From the NCBI GenBank assembly GCA_025201365.1, contig JAIXMF010000005.1:1240001-1304000 (forward strand): a stretch of 64,000 nt of DNA. The letters are read 5' to 3'. Origin of the DNA: Syncephalis plumigaleata. Lineage: Eukaryota > Zoopagomycota > Zoopagomycetes > Zoopagales > Piptocephalidaceae. The translations under genes and the position numbers were made by a program. Shown here in pieces: positions 23,137 through 35,962 of the stretch. The notes beneath the pieces are model-generated. The model did no database searches. It was not told where the DNA came from and saw nothing but the letters and a program-made list of their open reading frames with translations. The first letter of the stretch is position 1. The number at the start of each line of letters is the position of its first letter.

Positions 23137-26009
23137 CTATTGCTGTTGAGTAGCACGTTGACGTCGTGTGCGCACGGTCGATCCTGTCTTATCCTTCTGA
23201 TCATGGGATGCAGATGATACAGGCGTGGTGGTTGCATCTATCGTCGTATCAGCTTCTGACATGGTCTGATCTGAATCCATTGTGTCCGGTTTAGCATCAC
23301 TAATGTCAGATGTTTGATTCGTGCTTAATGCTTCCGCTTGCATTTTACGATTGTTCAAAAAGGTGGACACCGCTCCTTGATACAATTCATCTTGCAATTG
23401 TCGTACTCGTGTATGATGTTGTTGTATACGGTGTAGTTCACGTTGTAGTTGCTCGGCACGATCTCGTAGTTGTTGTTGTGCATCAGGTGCTTGCTATTGA
23501 GTAGCACGCATTCATAAAACATTGCCAAGCATTAACCATAATAATCATTATAGCAGGAGTTGTTGATAGAGAAAAGAAGAAAAAAGAAAGCACTGGTTAG
23601 TAAAATAGAATCACTGTGTATGTAGCTAATATCACAGAGAAAACCATTCACATCTAGATATCATCATCATCATCATAAAGGCCAAGCAAATCACGTGATA
23701 TGTGCTATGCCTAGCCTAAATGGCCTAGTGCAGATGGTATGGTGTAAGGCATGGCTACTTACTTGGCGTCTCGTTAACCATTCATCCCGTAGATCGGCAT
23801 AGTCGACACCTGCCCAGCCAATATCGGTTGTTTAAGAAACATGAATACGTAATGTTAATAAATTGTATATAAAGACGCGAATATTCAACATGAGTCATCG
23901 CCACTGATGACGCGCAAGTAGCGCAATGTATCTGGCCGTGCTATCATTCGCGCAAAACACGAATGTCTCCACAAGCCTCAGACCAGAGGAACATAATCAC
24001 CAATAGGATGATTCCCGCCATTAATGGTCACTTTGTGTAAATCTATATAAACGTATACACTAGGTCACTTACATTCCATTTCTAATTCTTTATCAAAATC
24101 ATCAAAATCCTATTGTCATTTAAGATATGAAGTGTTACCATGTTATCGTGTTATTACCGTGTATAGATTGATATAGATCATGCTTGATGCTTATTACCTC
24201 TTTACAATCACCGAGATAGGTCCATATACTTGATGCCTGCGTATGAATGGCATCTATCGACGACATTGTTGTAGCTTGTCCATTTTGATCATAATGCTGC
24301 TGCTGCTGCTGCTGCTGCTGACCCTGATGACTGTATTGTGTCGTATTACGAACGAGTTGTGTACGCTTAAATGCTCGAATGGGCGGGCTAGTCAATTTCT
24401 GATGAGATACAACCGATTGATTCATTAATGTGCCTACACGATCAGGTTTAAGTAGAATTTGTACATTGGTCACTGGACCTAATAATATCCAACAATTAGT
24501 ATAATGAGTGCATTAGATATATATGTATGTATATGTATATATATTATTCAATGTTTACAATGTGTATACCTTTATGTTGTGTAAATGTGCGTAATAATTG
24601 TCTACTAGCCACATCCCATACTTTAACAGTGGTGTCCTCTGAACTAGAAATTAAAAGTGATCCATCCATAGATATCGCTAACCCGGTGATAGTACCACTA
24701 ATAAAGACATATTAGTCTGTGAGATACTACCATCTATCATGTTGTACTATTATGATTACTACTCGTATAGATCTATCTAATTACCTATGTCCTTGGAATA
24801 GTTTGCCGGTTTGTCCGCTTTTCGCACCGGGTAATGCAACACCCTCGACGCCACCACCACTCTTGCTGCCCGTTATACTATCCTGTCCTACCGGTTCCCA
24901 GTCTAGTTCTTGTACATTCTCTGCATTCGCCTCATCTCGTTGTCGATAGAGATCCGCCTGATAGATGAGCCCCTGCTGACTACCCACCAATACAATGGTT
25001 TCACTTGGATGAACGCAACAAGCATGCAATGCCACAGGGAACAGCAAGGTCAATAGCAATTGTCCACTACTCAATGACCATATCTACATAGAAGACACAT
25101 GACCATAATGACCATGACCATGATGATTGTTACAATGGTGTGTATGTATATACTTGCACCACTCAACTTACCTTGCCGGTGTGATCTTGCGAAACGGTAA
25201 ACACGCGTGCCTGTGCAAATCCACCACTCGTACAATATATATCGGTGATAGGAAGCGCGTGATCAGACCAAGCGTGACATGGTACGGGCGCCTCCTCTCG
25301 ATCTTTGGCCACCACACTTTTACGACAATCCACGTTAATAAACTAGCTAGTTCATACTACTGCCTGCATTGATTATACGCCATTCTTACCTGCCCATAAG
25401 CCATACTTTAGCGGTAGCATCGGCACTACCCGAGATTAACACTGTGTCATCATCAATAAATCGTAGTACATCGACAGTTTTGAAGTGTGCATCTATTACG
25501 CGTAATAATGTACCAGAGGTCACCTATATATATACATGTATTCATATATATTACAAAAAATATTTTCTTGATACCAACTAGCTAGTAGAGTACCTACCTC
25601 CCAAACATAAATACGTCCTGCTGCGGTGCCCATAGCACAATAGATACCGGAATGAGATACGGCAACTGCAGTGCCCACTTCAGGTAGTGTGAATTTAAGA
25701 AACGCTTGATCCTTTATAGAATGCAATAGAATTATTATTATTATTATCTATATAATATGTATATACTATCTCCTATAAACACGCTACCTTTTCAAACTGA
25801 TAAACGTGCATCATTGCTTTGTCCGCTTGAGCTACGTAAATTGCACCGGCTCTCGAGTCGCCTCCCTTTACTGAAGTATTACCAATGAATAATGCATGAG
25901 GACGACAGTCGCCTCCAGTTAGCTTGTAGCTGGAGAACACGGTACCAGTACGTGGATCCCATAGCTGTAATCCACCAGTACTGGCAGTCAACACGGTTTC
26001 CGTAAGCAT
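23137..26009 (-). CDS. IPI3: Rix1-complex WD40 subunit IPI3/WDR18
   Basis: IPI3 (human WDR18) is the WD40 subunit of the Rix1 complex, which acts in pre-60S ribosome maturation (ITS2 processing, Rea1/Midasin step). Ten exons: 26009-25788, 25711-25598, 25523-25390, 25316-25172, 25083-24785, 24697-24570, 24478-24198, 24109-24073, 23809-23763, 23493-23137. They give 587 residues with no frame break. Blades are visible as LTASTGGLQLWDPRTGTVFS, AVSHSGIYCAMGTAAGRIYV,WE, LISGSADATAKVWL, VSQDHTGKIWSLSSGQLL, and LAISMDGSLLISSSEDTTVK,VWDV. A polyQ tract (CAG/CTG run at 24298-24321) and an acidic DFDDFDKELEM linker lead to a C-terminal coiled coil (QQQLRDRAEQLQRELHRI). Exons of 37 and 47 nt show that short exons are normal here. 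Confidence 0.88.
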
Positions 26010-26240
26010 TGTAGGTAGTAAATAGGAGGGAAGAGAGAGAGAGAAAAAGATAGGAGGAGAATAGTGTAGCGTATTTTATTTTTCTTTTTTTTGTAAACAC
26101 AATCAATCAATAAACTCATTCTAACAATAATGACACCTTTAGAATATGAAAAGTACAGCTCATTTATTAGGATTAGATTCACGTTTGTTTTTATACGAAG
26201 CTAACTTGTAAACAGGTGAAATCATCGATCTGAATGTTAA

Positions 26241-27151
26241 TTAGATATCTGGTGCTTGATAATTCTCCATAAGTTTAGTACGGAATGCTACCCCACCATT
26301 GTTGCGCGTTAGAATATAGCGAGATCATTAATAATTGATCATCTGCTTACCGATGGATTATCCCACAACGCAGCTGCTTCCAAGTTTAATGGACTGTCAT
26401 TATTAGGTTCTAGTATAACAATGTAAGTAATGATTAATAACGGTTATATTAGACTTGATTACGAATACTTGCCATCCAAGAGACTTTGCAAGGAGATTAA
26501 GATAGATTGCGCATTATAGATGGCTGACCATTTCTCCTATTGTGCATACACATATACATAGATGCACGAGTTAGTGCTACTGTTAGTATGAATGATAGTG
26601 TAGCAAGTTACCTTGAGAATATCAAGACATATGTTGCCGTGGACATCGACATTCGGATGATAGCATGGTGATTCGAATCGGACTACCGGTGCTGAGAATG
26701 GATAGTCAGCGGGGAATGTCATAGAGATCTTGAATACAAGTCCTTCGTACACCTGGAGTAGAAGATGTGCATTAGATATATGTATATAGTCACAATAAAG
26801 AATGTTACATACCGTGCCAGCAGGACCAGTAATAGTACCAGCCCATGTGAGTAGACTATCACCAACGGGGAATGCTGTCACTCCATCAATATTGGCCATC
26901 TACGAGATAGTCATCATAGACTAGTTAGTTAGTTATATTGATAGTATGAGTGAATGATAGACATGATATGCATACCATTAATTGCATTAGTTCACTTTGT
27001 AATCTATTATATTCATAGTAAATAAACTATTAGTATGAAAGTTGGAAAAGTATACCGATTAAACACATTACCGCTTAGTGACAGAGGCAGAAGCAGCTTG
27101 AGTGTCTTTGCCATTAGACACGGATCGTCCACCATTGCTAATAGTTGCCAT
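26241..27151 (-). CDS. UBE2C: Ubiquitin-conjugating enzyme E2 C (APC/C E2)
   Basis: UBE2C/UbcH10 starts ubiquitin chains on APC/C substrates in mitosis. Seven exons: 27151-27072, 27003-26976, 26899-26813, 26752-26612, 26536-26473, 26408/9-26351, 26287-26241. The UBC fold reads KRLQSELMQLM, LTWAGTITGPAGTVYEGLVF, the PCYHPNVDVHGNICLDILK active-site region with the catalytic Cys in NICLDIL, then EKWSAIYNAQSILISLQSLL,DEPN and ALWDNP. The Cys neighbourhood and the N-terminal extension match UBE2C rather than other E2s. The fifth intron starts GC (GCAAGT at 26472), a GC-AG intron. At the last intron (26350-26288) the expected NPS-AFRTKLMENYQAPDI needs one more G than standard splicing leaves. Either a G is missing at the donor (GG for GGG) or the intron ends one base early. 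Confidence 0.86.
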
Positions 27152-29173
27152 AGTTGAATAAAAAAACACGAAAATAACAAAATATGGATCTAAAGCAATG
27201 CTATTAGTAATGGTCATACACACGCTTATATATATGTATATATACTACGTGTACAGATAGGTTGACACGGTATACTTACAATAAAGAAGGTGAGCACTAG
27301 GAATAGATTGAAATTGGATACGTTCCTACTGTGATAACTATTGTCGCCAAGGTAAATCACGGGTTGATAAGCAACTAGAGACAGATACACAAAGCGATAG
27401 TTGCGAACGCACTATAGAAAGCAGCAATAGTAACAAGAAGAAGAAGAACAAGGCAAGATGCTACTGTGAAGAGAAGCGAGTATGCAAAAGAGAAAGAAAA
27501 AGAGAGAGAGAGAGAGGAAGCAAGTGCGACGCGATCAAGCAACAATGAAAAAAAAGAAACGCGCAGGTTACACGTCCATCATCAAATCATAAACAATAAA
27601 TCGCCATTCATCCTTTATTAAGCCATTCTATTTTCAGTAAACTTTGCACTAATGCTAGCTATTTCATATATTCTTTGTCTTAGCCTGACAAGCAAGCATG
27701 GTGCATGGTACTTGAACTAGCATTCTATGCATATCAATGATTAATCGCTATCAATATTATCCTTGTCTGTACTAGATTCAATCCAGTTACAGGTGCACAT
27801 GTATCAGTAAAACGACTGTTATACTAGAGCCTAAGTTGCTTCAGAATTAGAATAGTCGAGGCATACTGTACTGCTACATAGGCCTGTCTCTGTCGAACTA
27901 TTCAGGCCGCGTACAATGGAATAAGTCAATGTGATAATGTCTCATGATCAACTTGAAAGTAATGCTATTGCTATTGCTGATGCTAATGCTGGTGCTGCTT
28001 ATCATACAAAGGTAGTTAGCATGGACATGACATATGACCTACACTAACCCAGCTGCCATGTTTACACAGCATCATTGTCTATCGCTTCTATTACAGCACA
28101 ATAGACACGACAACGAGGTATAAATAGGATAGCGTATACTGACATCATAAATGTGCTTCCTTGTCGTTACTCACGTTTTTTCCGGGATTGCCACGATATA
28201 TTTCCTCGTTTTGGACTTGCGCTGTCTACATACGCACACTCATCCATACATCCACACGCATAGTCACATAACCACATAACCACGCATCCATGCTGTATTC
28301 TTTTACTCCGCCCTTCTGAGCCAGTGCTTATCGTGTCTCCTCATCTGCGATTATTCACCCATCTCCCATTCATTTAACCACTTGCTAGTTTGTACATTTT
28401 TAACCGCATTTATTATTCGCCCACAGACACAGACACACACACACGCACACCCCATTGATTGTGCGCAGTATTAATCGTAGCTGAACACGGTTCATTTTCT
28501 CTTTCTCACTTTTACTTATTCTCTCTCTCTCTCTTTCGTTCTCTCTCTTTCGTATATCCGTATCCCATCTTTATTCTATTTGACTTGCAATCTGGTTGGA
28601 GTTACCACTTACTGCTACTACTAGTGTGTGTGCGTGCGTGTGTTACCATTGTTGTCGTTGTCGTTGCCAGTAGTAGTGGCAGTAGTGTCGGTGCTATATA
28701 GTCCACCAAAAAACTTTATTTAACAGAATCTTTTGTTTTCGTTTGCGTTATTATATCAGTTGACGAATAGCTGCATTTTCCTTTTTCTCTCCTGCCTTGA
28801 TTCTTGATTGCATATAAACGCATTCCTGGAACAAGTGGTTACAAGTTATTGCGTTAACTGACAGTAACGTATCGTCTTCTCTCCTCCTGCTGCTGCTGCT
28901 GCTGTTGTCAGTCCGTCATTATTCTCAGTCATAAACCTTTTCTTTTCTGTTCACTCTGTTCTATTCAACAGACAACGATACACTACCTGATTTCTGTTAT
29001 ACTAGATTCACGTTAGTTGCTGGCAACAGTTGGCTGGTGTAATAGTCGCGTTCCTCTGGCCTATATTTATAAGCGTCTCTCCATCCTAATATAGTGACAG
29101 TTATTGTTGTTTTCCATCGTATTATCATACATTAATCATTTACTATCACCACCACCACCATCATAATTACGCC
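27152..29173. promoter_or_regulatory. Divergent intergenic region between UBE2C and ABC transporter
   Basis: 2 kb with no supported gene. Purine runs lie near 27430-27520 (AGAGAG) and pyrimidine runs near 28500-28555 (CTCTCT), the latter opening a spurious hydrophobic frame at 28459-28701. CA-rich DNA lies at 28425-28450 and a GCTGCT run at 28888-28905. Both flanking genes start outward from here. Confidence 0.4.
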
Positions 29174-32100
29174 ATGGTAACGTGGTCCGATATTCAAACT
29201 GATGCCACGAACTCGGCCACCGCTCGTGCAGCCAATCAACTACCTCTGCAGCTGTCAACCAGTTATCTGACTCTGTTCAAGCTAGTTCAGTAGATATAGC
29301 GGCAGATGAGACGGTGATCGGACGTGGTAACAACACCCTACTAGAAAACGCTAATGAACATGGTATTGCTAAGGTATCCGAACAAACACACAATGATAAA
29401 TCACCGGAGCAGACATCCAATAAGAGTGTAAAGAATGACATTCAATCGACTAGTAATTATTACAGCGATAGTCAAACAAGTAATCATGGTCAGCATAGCA
29501 CAGAAACTGTCAGTAATCACAATAACAATGATGAGGATGGTAGTTACAATTACAATAACTATGAAGATGACGATGATGACGATGACGATGACGATGAAGA
29601 TGATCAAACACCAGGATTGAATCGTAAATTACGACTTGTCGGGCGTAATTTCATATCTCGTTGGTTGTTCATGCCTGTATTCTCACTATTACGCTATTCA
29701 CAAAAGCATAATTTAACCCTTGATATATTCCGCTTGCCATCAAGTGAGTCAGCTCGACATGTAGCAAAACGTTTGGAGAAACAAATGGCTCGTGAATTCA
29801 ATAGGGAAAGCAAGTACAAAGATCGTGAAAGTAAAAAGTAAGCTTGTTGCTACACGAATGATTGAGAGATGACATTCTTATATATATTATTCCTATTTGT
29901 TTAGAAATCCATCAGTAAGACGCGCATTACGTAGGACATTTCTGCGTAATCATAACTTTTTGGCAATTTGGCGACTATTTGCCATTGGATTCACCTATGT
30001 TGGCGCGTATTACTTTTTCAAGAATGTCGTTTCATTTATCGAAGATCTTAGTAAGCAGAAGGAATCAAACGACTACATTACAACGCACGTCTATGCACTG
30101 GCTCTACTACTCAGTCTATGGTTGTCCAGTATATGCTCACATCAATTGGTGGCGGAGAGTACACGCACCGGTATTCAGGTGCGATCGGCAATTATGGCGT
30201 TAATCTTTCGCAAATCACTTCGACTGCATAGTGTTGAACTGGCTATTGGCGATATTGTTAATCTGCTTGCCGACGACGTTAATCGATTGGCCGAGGCCTA
30301 CGTGCATCGACATTACATTTGGAGTTCCGTGCTCGAAGGCATTGTAGTCGTTGCGCTAGCCTTTGTGGAATTGGGAACGAGTGCCGCACCATCACTTGCT
30401 CTATTGGTCGTTCTGTTTCCCGTCCAGTACAAGTTGGGACAATTAATCTCGCGTAACTCATTCGCTATGGCGCGTAGAACTGCCGATCGTGTGGGTGCCA
30501 TTTCGGAAATTCTTACATCGCTTCGCACCATTAAATGCTACGCATGGGAGGTATTCTTCCGTGATCGTGTCAAGGCCATTCGCCGCGAGGAACTTCGTCA
30601 CTTGAGTCGCAGTCTAATGGCGAAGGCATGGACATTTATGATTGCCTTCGTATCGCCGGTACTACTAGCACTCCTGTGCCTTATTATGGAACAGAAACTG
30701 ACGGGCGAGGTGAATATGCGCGCCACTCATATATTCACGATCTTGTCCATTTACAATATGATGCGAGTACCATTAATCATGCTTCCACTAGCTGTACGCA
30801 GTCAGCAAAGCGCCAAGGTAGTGCATCATCGACTGGACGAGTTCTTCTCGCAACCGGAAGTTCGTCCATTAACGGTGGAACCACCACCGTCTGATGATGC
30901 TGCACTACGCATCTACATGGTAAGTACAACAATGATTAAGGGAATTTCATTCTAACTAACAATGCTGTACCTCTATACCATTATAGAATAATGCCGATTT
31001 CATATGGGAAGGCGAAGTCAATGCAACAATATCATTTCTTTCCATGAGTGTACGTGCAGGTGATATTGTAGCTATTGTCGGCGATGTTGGTGCGGGTAAA
31101 TCATCGATTCTACGCGCTATCATGGGACAACTACGCAAATCCGAGGGTATCATGCATCTTTACGGATCGATCGCGTATGTGCCTTCTGAGCCATGGCTAG
31201 TTAGCACGACACTAAAGGAGAATATCATATTTGGCATGCCATACGATGAGCATAAATATCGAGCGGTTGTACGAGCATGTGCACTAACTCGTGATATTCA
31301 ATCATTAAGTCGAGGTAAGAAGACAAGGTTGTATATATATATATATATATTCTTACTAATTATTGCTATATTAAGGCGATGAAACCACCATTGGAGAGCG
31401 TGGTGCTAATCTCACACTTGCACAACGACATCGTGTTAGCATTGCTCGTGCCGTGTATAGCGACGCGGCTATCCTATTAATGGACGATCCACTAAGTACG
31501 ATGGATGCCCAGATTGGCAAGCGTATATTCAACGAATGCATTACCGGCTACCTCAAGGATAAAGCGGTTATTCTCGTTACTAATCAATTGCAACTACTCG
31601 AGAAATGCGATCAAATCATTGTAATGAGCGATGGTCAAAGTATCGAGCAGGGCACATTCGAGGAGTTGATTGCAAAGGATTTGAATCTAGCTACTCTAGT
31701 TGGTGAAAGTATTGAAATTGAAGATCCATATCTCGTTGATGATCTGGTAGATGAAATTGACATTCCACTAGCATCATCATCGTCATTAAGCGATCATGAC
31801 AATGAACACATGCCATCAAGGCAATCGGGTAGACGTCCTCGCGCTTCATCTACGCCATCATCGCCTAATATGGAACATGGTACCACTACATCCACCGGTC
31901 CAATGATTACATTTGCCGAGGTTGAACGACCTGATCGTACGGCAGATGGTCTCAATACCCTAGACACTAATGAAGGAACTAGTCCTGCGGCAATGCTACG
32001 TGGATCATTGAGAATGACTGCCGGTAATTCCGCATCTAATAATGGTGGCATCAACTTGCCCGTACCGAATGGCAACAATCTGACCTTTAATGGATTGAGC

Positions 32101-35100
32101 AGCATGCAAGTCACTAGTGCGAATGATTTCACCATAGGTGGCCACTACACAACACAGCACACCATCATGGGTGGCACTATTCTCGGCACCATTGGTCATG
32201 GTAATACATTGGCTAAAGCGTTGGAGCGTAGTCAATTGACAATCCATAGTCTACACGATCTACAAGGTGAAGACACGGATGTGACGGGACGAGGCGGTTA
32301 CAGTGGATCTGGTTGGTCGGCCTACTTGCTATTTATGCGATGTGCCACCGGTCTACCCATATTCATTATGATCTGTCTCTTCTTTTTCATTGTACAAAGT
32401 CTTCGTATCTTTAGTGGTAAGTATTATAATAGTCATAGTCATAGTAATAGTAATAGTAATAGTATGAGCAACGATAATAACGATGGCTATTGTTACCTTT
32501 AATTTATAGACTTTTGGTTAAAACACTATTCGGACGAGGTGGAGCTAGCTCAAGAAAAGAATGCAGAAATTCATTCTAGTATGGTATTAGGCTACATGAG
32601 TATCTATGCCATTGCAGCGGTAAGTTTATCATCATCTATGGTCATTTCAACATATTACTAAACACATCTATGTATATGTATATATATATAGGCTACCTAC
32701 ACTATTGGTGCATTTACTGCTGGTCAATTCTTCTACTGGTCAATGATGCAGAAGAGTCGAGTATTGCATAAAAAGATATTTATTGTAAGTGGAATAGTAG
32801 ATACATGCTATATATAAATATCTAATAATTGTATTATAGCGTATATTGCGTATTCCCATGTCCTACTTTGAGTACACACCTATTGGACGTATTCTTTATT
32901 CATTTGCTCGACATCAATACACTGTGGATGATGTGTTATCAGAGGCTATGCTACAAACATTGGTATACGTACCATTATTACTGGGCGTGGTTGTTGCCGT
33001 GATTATCGTTGTGCCATACTCAGTAATTGTGGCACTGGTTGTATTCGGTATTATTTGGTAAGTGATAATGACACTGCTTGTTTGTATAGTTAATAATAAT
33101 AATATCGTTGCTATTCATAGGATACTTAATAATATGGCATTGCAAGCTGAACGACAACTACGACGTATGGAAGGTAAGTAATGATGACATTGTGATTAAT
33201 AATAATGATAAATGTGTGTTTACTTACTCATTAATGTCATTATATCCTCGATATAGCCGAGAGTAAACCGCCCATTTTTGCTCATTTATCGGCCACTCTA
33301 GAAGGTTTGGCGAGCATTCATGTCTACCATGCTGAAAGTCGATTTGACGCGGCCAATATAGAAAAGATTGATGCAAATACAAAGGCACTATACGCGGTGA
33401 CACAGCGTAAGTTTGTCTAGTTTAGTAGGAATACTTTGTACGTATTAACTAATCAACACATTTAATACGAATAGTAAGAGGTTGGCTTGCATTATACGTT
33501 GACTTTGCCGTGTTACTCTTCGTGTACGCTAGCGAGTTGTTTATTCTCTTCTTCCGCGATGAATTAGAGGAGGGACCGGCGGGACTTGTGCTTACCAATG
33601 CAATGCAGCTTGTGGTGTTTGCACAATGGGCGATCACCGCACTACGTGAAGTGCACGATTCAATAGGCAGCGTGGAGGAACTGGTGCGATATGGTCACAA
33701 TATTCCATCGGAAGCACCTGTCGTGATACCCGATAAGACACCACCACCGGATTGGCCATCACGCGGCAAGATTGAATTTGATAGTGTGTGCTACGTTATC
33801 ATCGATTTGGAGCACCTGTGGTGAAGCGGACATCATTTGTTATTCGTGCGCGAGAGAAGGTGGCATTGTCGGTAGGACGGGCTCGGGAAAGTCCACCTTG
33901 CTCATTAGTCTGTTGCGTCTTATTGAACCGGCTGAGGGTCGAATTGAAATTGACGGTCTCGACATATCGGAAATGGGCTTACGTGATCTACGACGAAAAA
34001 TTGCCGTCCTTCCTCAGGAGCCGAATCTATTCGATGGCACTGTGCGTAGTAATTTGGACCCGTTCGATCAACGAACCGATGAAGAGATCTGGGGTGCATT
34101 ACGTGCCGCACACCTTGCCGATAAGATCAAATCGATGCCGTTACGCTTGGATGCCTCCATCATCGAGAATGGCAAGGGTTTCTCGCTAGGACAGAAGCAG
34201 CTGTTCTGTATTGCACGCGCCATCTTGTCACGATGCCGTATCCTGTTGATGGACGAGGCGACCAGTGCACTCGATATGCAAACAGAAACAATGATACACG
34301 AGACTATTCGCAAGAACTTTGCCAGCTACACTGTACTGCAGATTGGTCATCGATTGAACACGATTATAGACTCGGACAAGATAATGGTCATGGATCAAGG
34401 GCGTATTGTGGAGTTTGATACACCGCGTCGTTTATTACGAAACGAGAACAGCTTCTTTACCTCGTTAGTGGCGCAAAGCGGCGAAGAAGCCGCGAGGAAA
34501 CTGCGTGAAAAGGTGTTTAGCGGTAAAGGATCACGAGATAAGATGAAGGATGATGATGATAATAATGACGGAGAAGAAGGAGATCGTGATGAACCGGAAG
34601 AGCGTGTAACGACACTAGTGATATATCGCAACGACCACTCCTTACCACGGATAATAGTGTCGTAAATGCTGAATCATTACAACGACAAGCGAGTGATCGC
34701 AGTCAGCATGCTGAGACTAGACCGGAGGAGTCCACGGCAATTGCTACAGCAGAGGCAAAAGATACCGCGAAACTCGGTTCTACATTAAGGAATAGCGCGC
34801 AGGGTCTTTCGCTACGTGTTAACACTACCACTCGATCTATAGCTTCTATGGAATCGGTTGGATCATCACGATCTAAGAACAAGTCGACAGTAGTGGTTGC
34901 TAATACACCCTCGTCTATTAACATGTCCACACCTACTGAAATGCCGCCATCGCTTGGTTCGGTATTCTCGCCACCACCACCACAGCGGATGATGAGAATA
35001 CTGGTGAGACGACGAGTGATTCAGCCAATAGAACGGGTGATGCTGCTAATGTCGCGACATCAGCCGTACCAGTATCGCGTAAAAGTAATGCAAGCGATAT

Positions 35101-35113
35101 TGGAGGTGTATGA
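29174..35113 (+). CDS. ABCC-family (MRP-type) full ABC transporter
   Basis: A membrane exporter of the ABCC/MRP class (yeast Ycf1, Yor1), typically moving organic anions or conjugates. Exons: 29174-29837, 29905-30919, 30987-31314, 31376-32416, 32510-32619, 32692-32784, 32840-33057, 33121-33173, 33257-33406, then 33475 to the end. An acidic, Asn/Ser-rich N-terminus with eleven Asp in a row comes before TMD1. NBD1 has Walker A GDVGAGKSS, a weak signature (NLTLAQ) and DD in Walker B (LLMDDPLS), usual for ABCC. A long Ser/Asn-rich linker leads to TMD2. NBD2 has GRTGSGKST, FSLGQ, and LLMDEATSALD. Frames break by one base at about 29250, 33794, 33862, 34625 and 34975. Each side is plainly the same protein. 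I end it at 35113 after a disordered tail. Confidence 0.84.
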
Positions 35114-35962
35114 TCTTCATTATCATTCTAATTATTATTATTATATCTATTATATTTTGCTTTTGTGACTATCTCATCGTCTATCCTAGCTATTATTGTT
35201 TAAGTTAGAATACAGTAACATATACATTCATACCTACATACATATCAATTAATAAATAAATAATATATGATTTTATTTTATCCTTATAACCTTAGCATAG
35301 ATGAGAGATGTTTCTTGCTCTCTGATTATTCGTTGCATGTTTGTCTAGTGATGATGATGATGTGATGTGATTATTGATGTGAGCGGATAGTCCCAGCTTA
35401 AGCGAAGCCAAGGGACTGTCCTTTAGGTCGAACGACCAAAAAATTATAGCTGCCAAAACTCTTGATGGCGTTTCGGTGGTATTGCCGCAACGGCACTACC
35501 ATGACATTATGAAGAGATACAGCAAGTATATTACTACCGACTGTACGTAAACAAAATACGACAAGCGTATTCTGCCCTCTCCGTCACAGCCCCTTTATAA
35601 GGAGCAACTATTGCAGTTAGGATGGGTTGTGTGAATCAACCATATTCCCAAATTACATGATCATATTATGGGATTACTTGACATGTCAATGAAATGAATC
35701 GGTAATAGATTCGTGTTTGCTACAGGATAGAGACGATGAATCCGTATAGTTGTTAGCGAATACAATTCTCTATTATATTGGTTTATTTAGAAATTAAAGC
35801 ATGAACAAGAAAAAGCAAAAAGTATAAGAATAATGATGATGAATAATGGCAATGAACTTTTTTCTCTTTGAAAATAAATGTTGATTTAACGTAGTCTTGC
35901 GTCTTGACGACGTGCAACTCCCATGCGCTGCACGCCTTCTATTACTTCGCGTCGTAGAAGGT
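35114..35962. other. Spacer with clustered hairpins
   Basis: No protein gene. Three perfect or near-perfect inverted repeats lie close together: GGATAGTCCC (35385-35394) with GGGACTGTCC (35412-35421); GGTC-GAAC-GACC (35426-35437); and GGTATTGCCG-CAA-CGGCACTACC (35478-35500). Their density stands out from the surrounding AT-rich DNA. They could belong to a structured RNA, but I recognise no known RNA family, and no Pol III boxes or snRNA/snoRNA motifs are clear. Confidence 0.3.

Noticed and set aside
28459-28701. Hydrophobic plus-strand frame in the UBE2C-ABC spacer
   Set aside because: It arises from CT- and GT-rich simple sequence; codon usage and composition do not look like the genes here.
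31315-31375. TA-rich stretch and short frames inside the ABC gene
   Set aside because: This is an intron: it has GTAAGA and TTAAG ends and joins G-DETTIGERG in phase.
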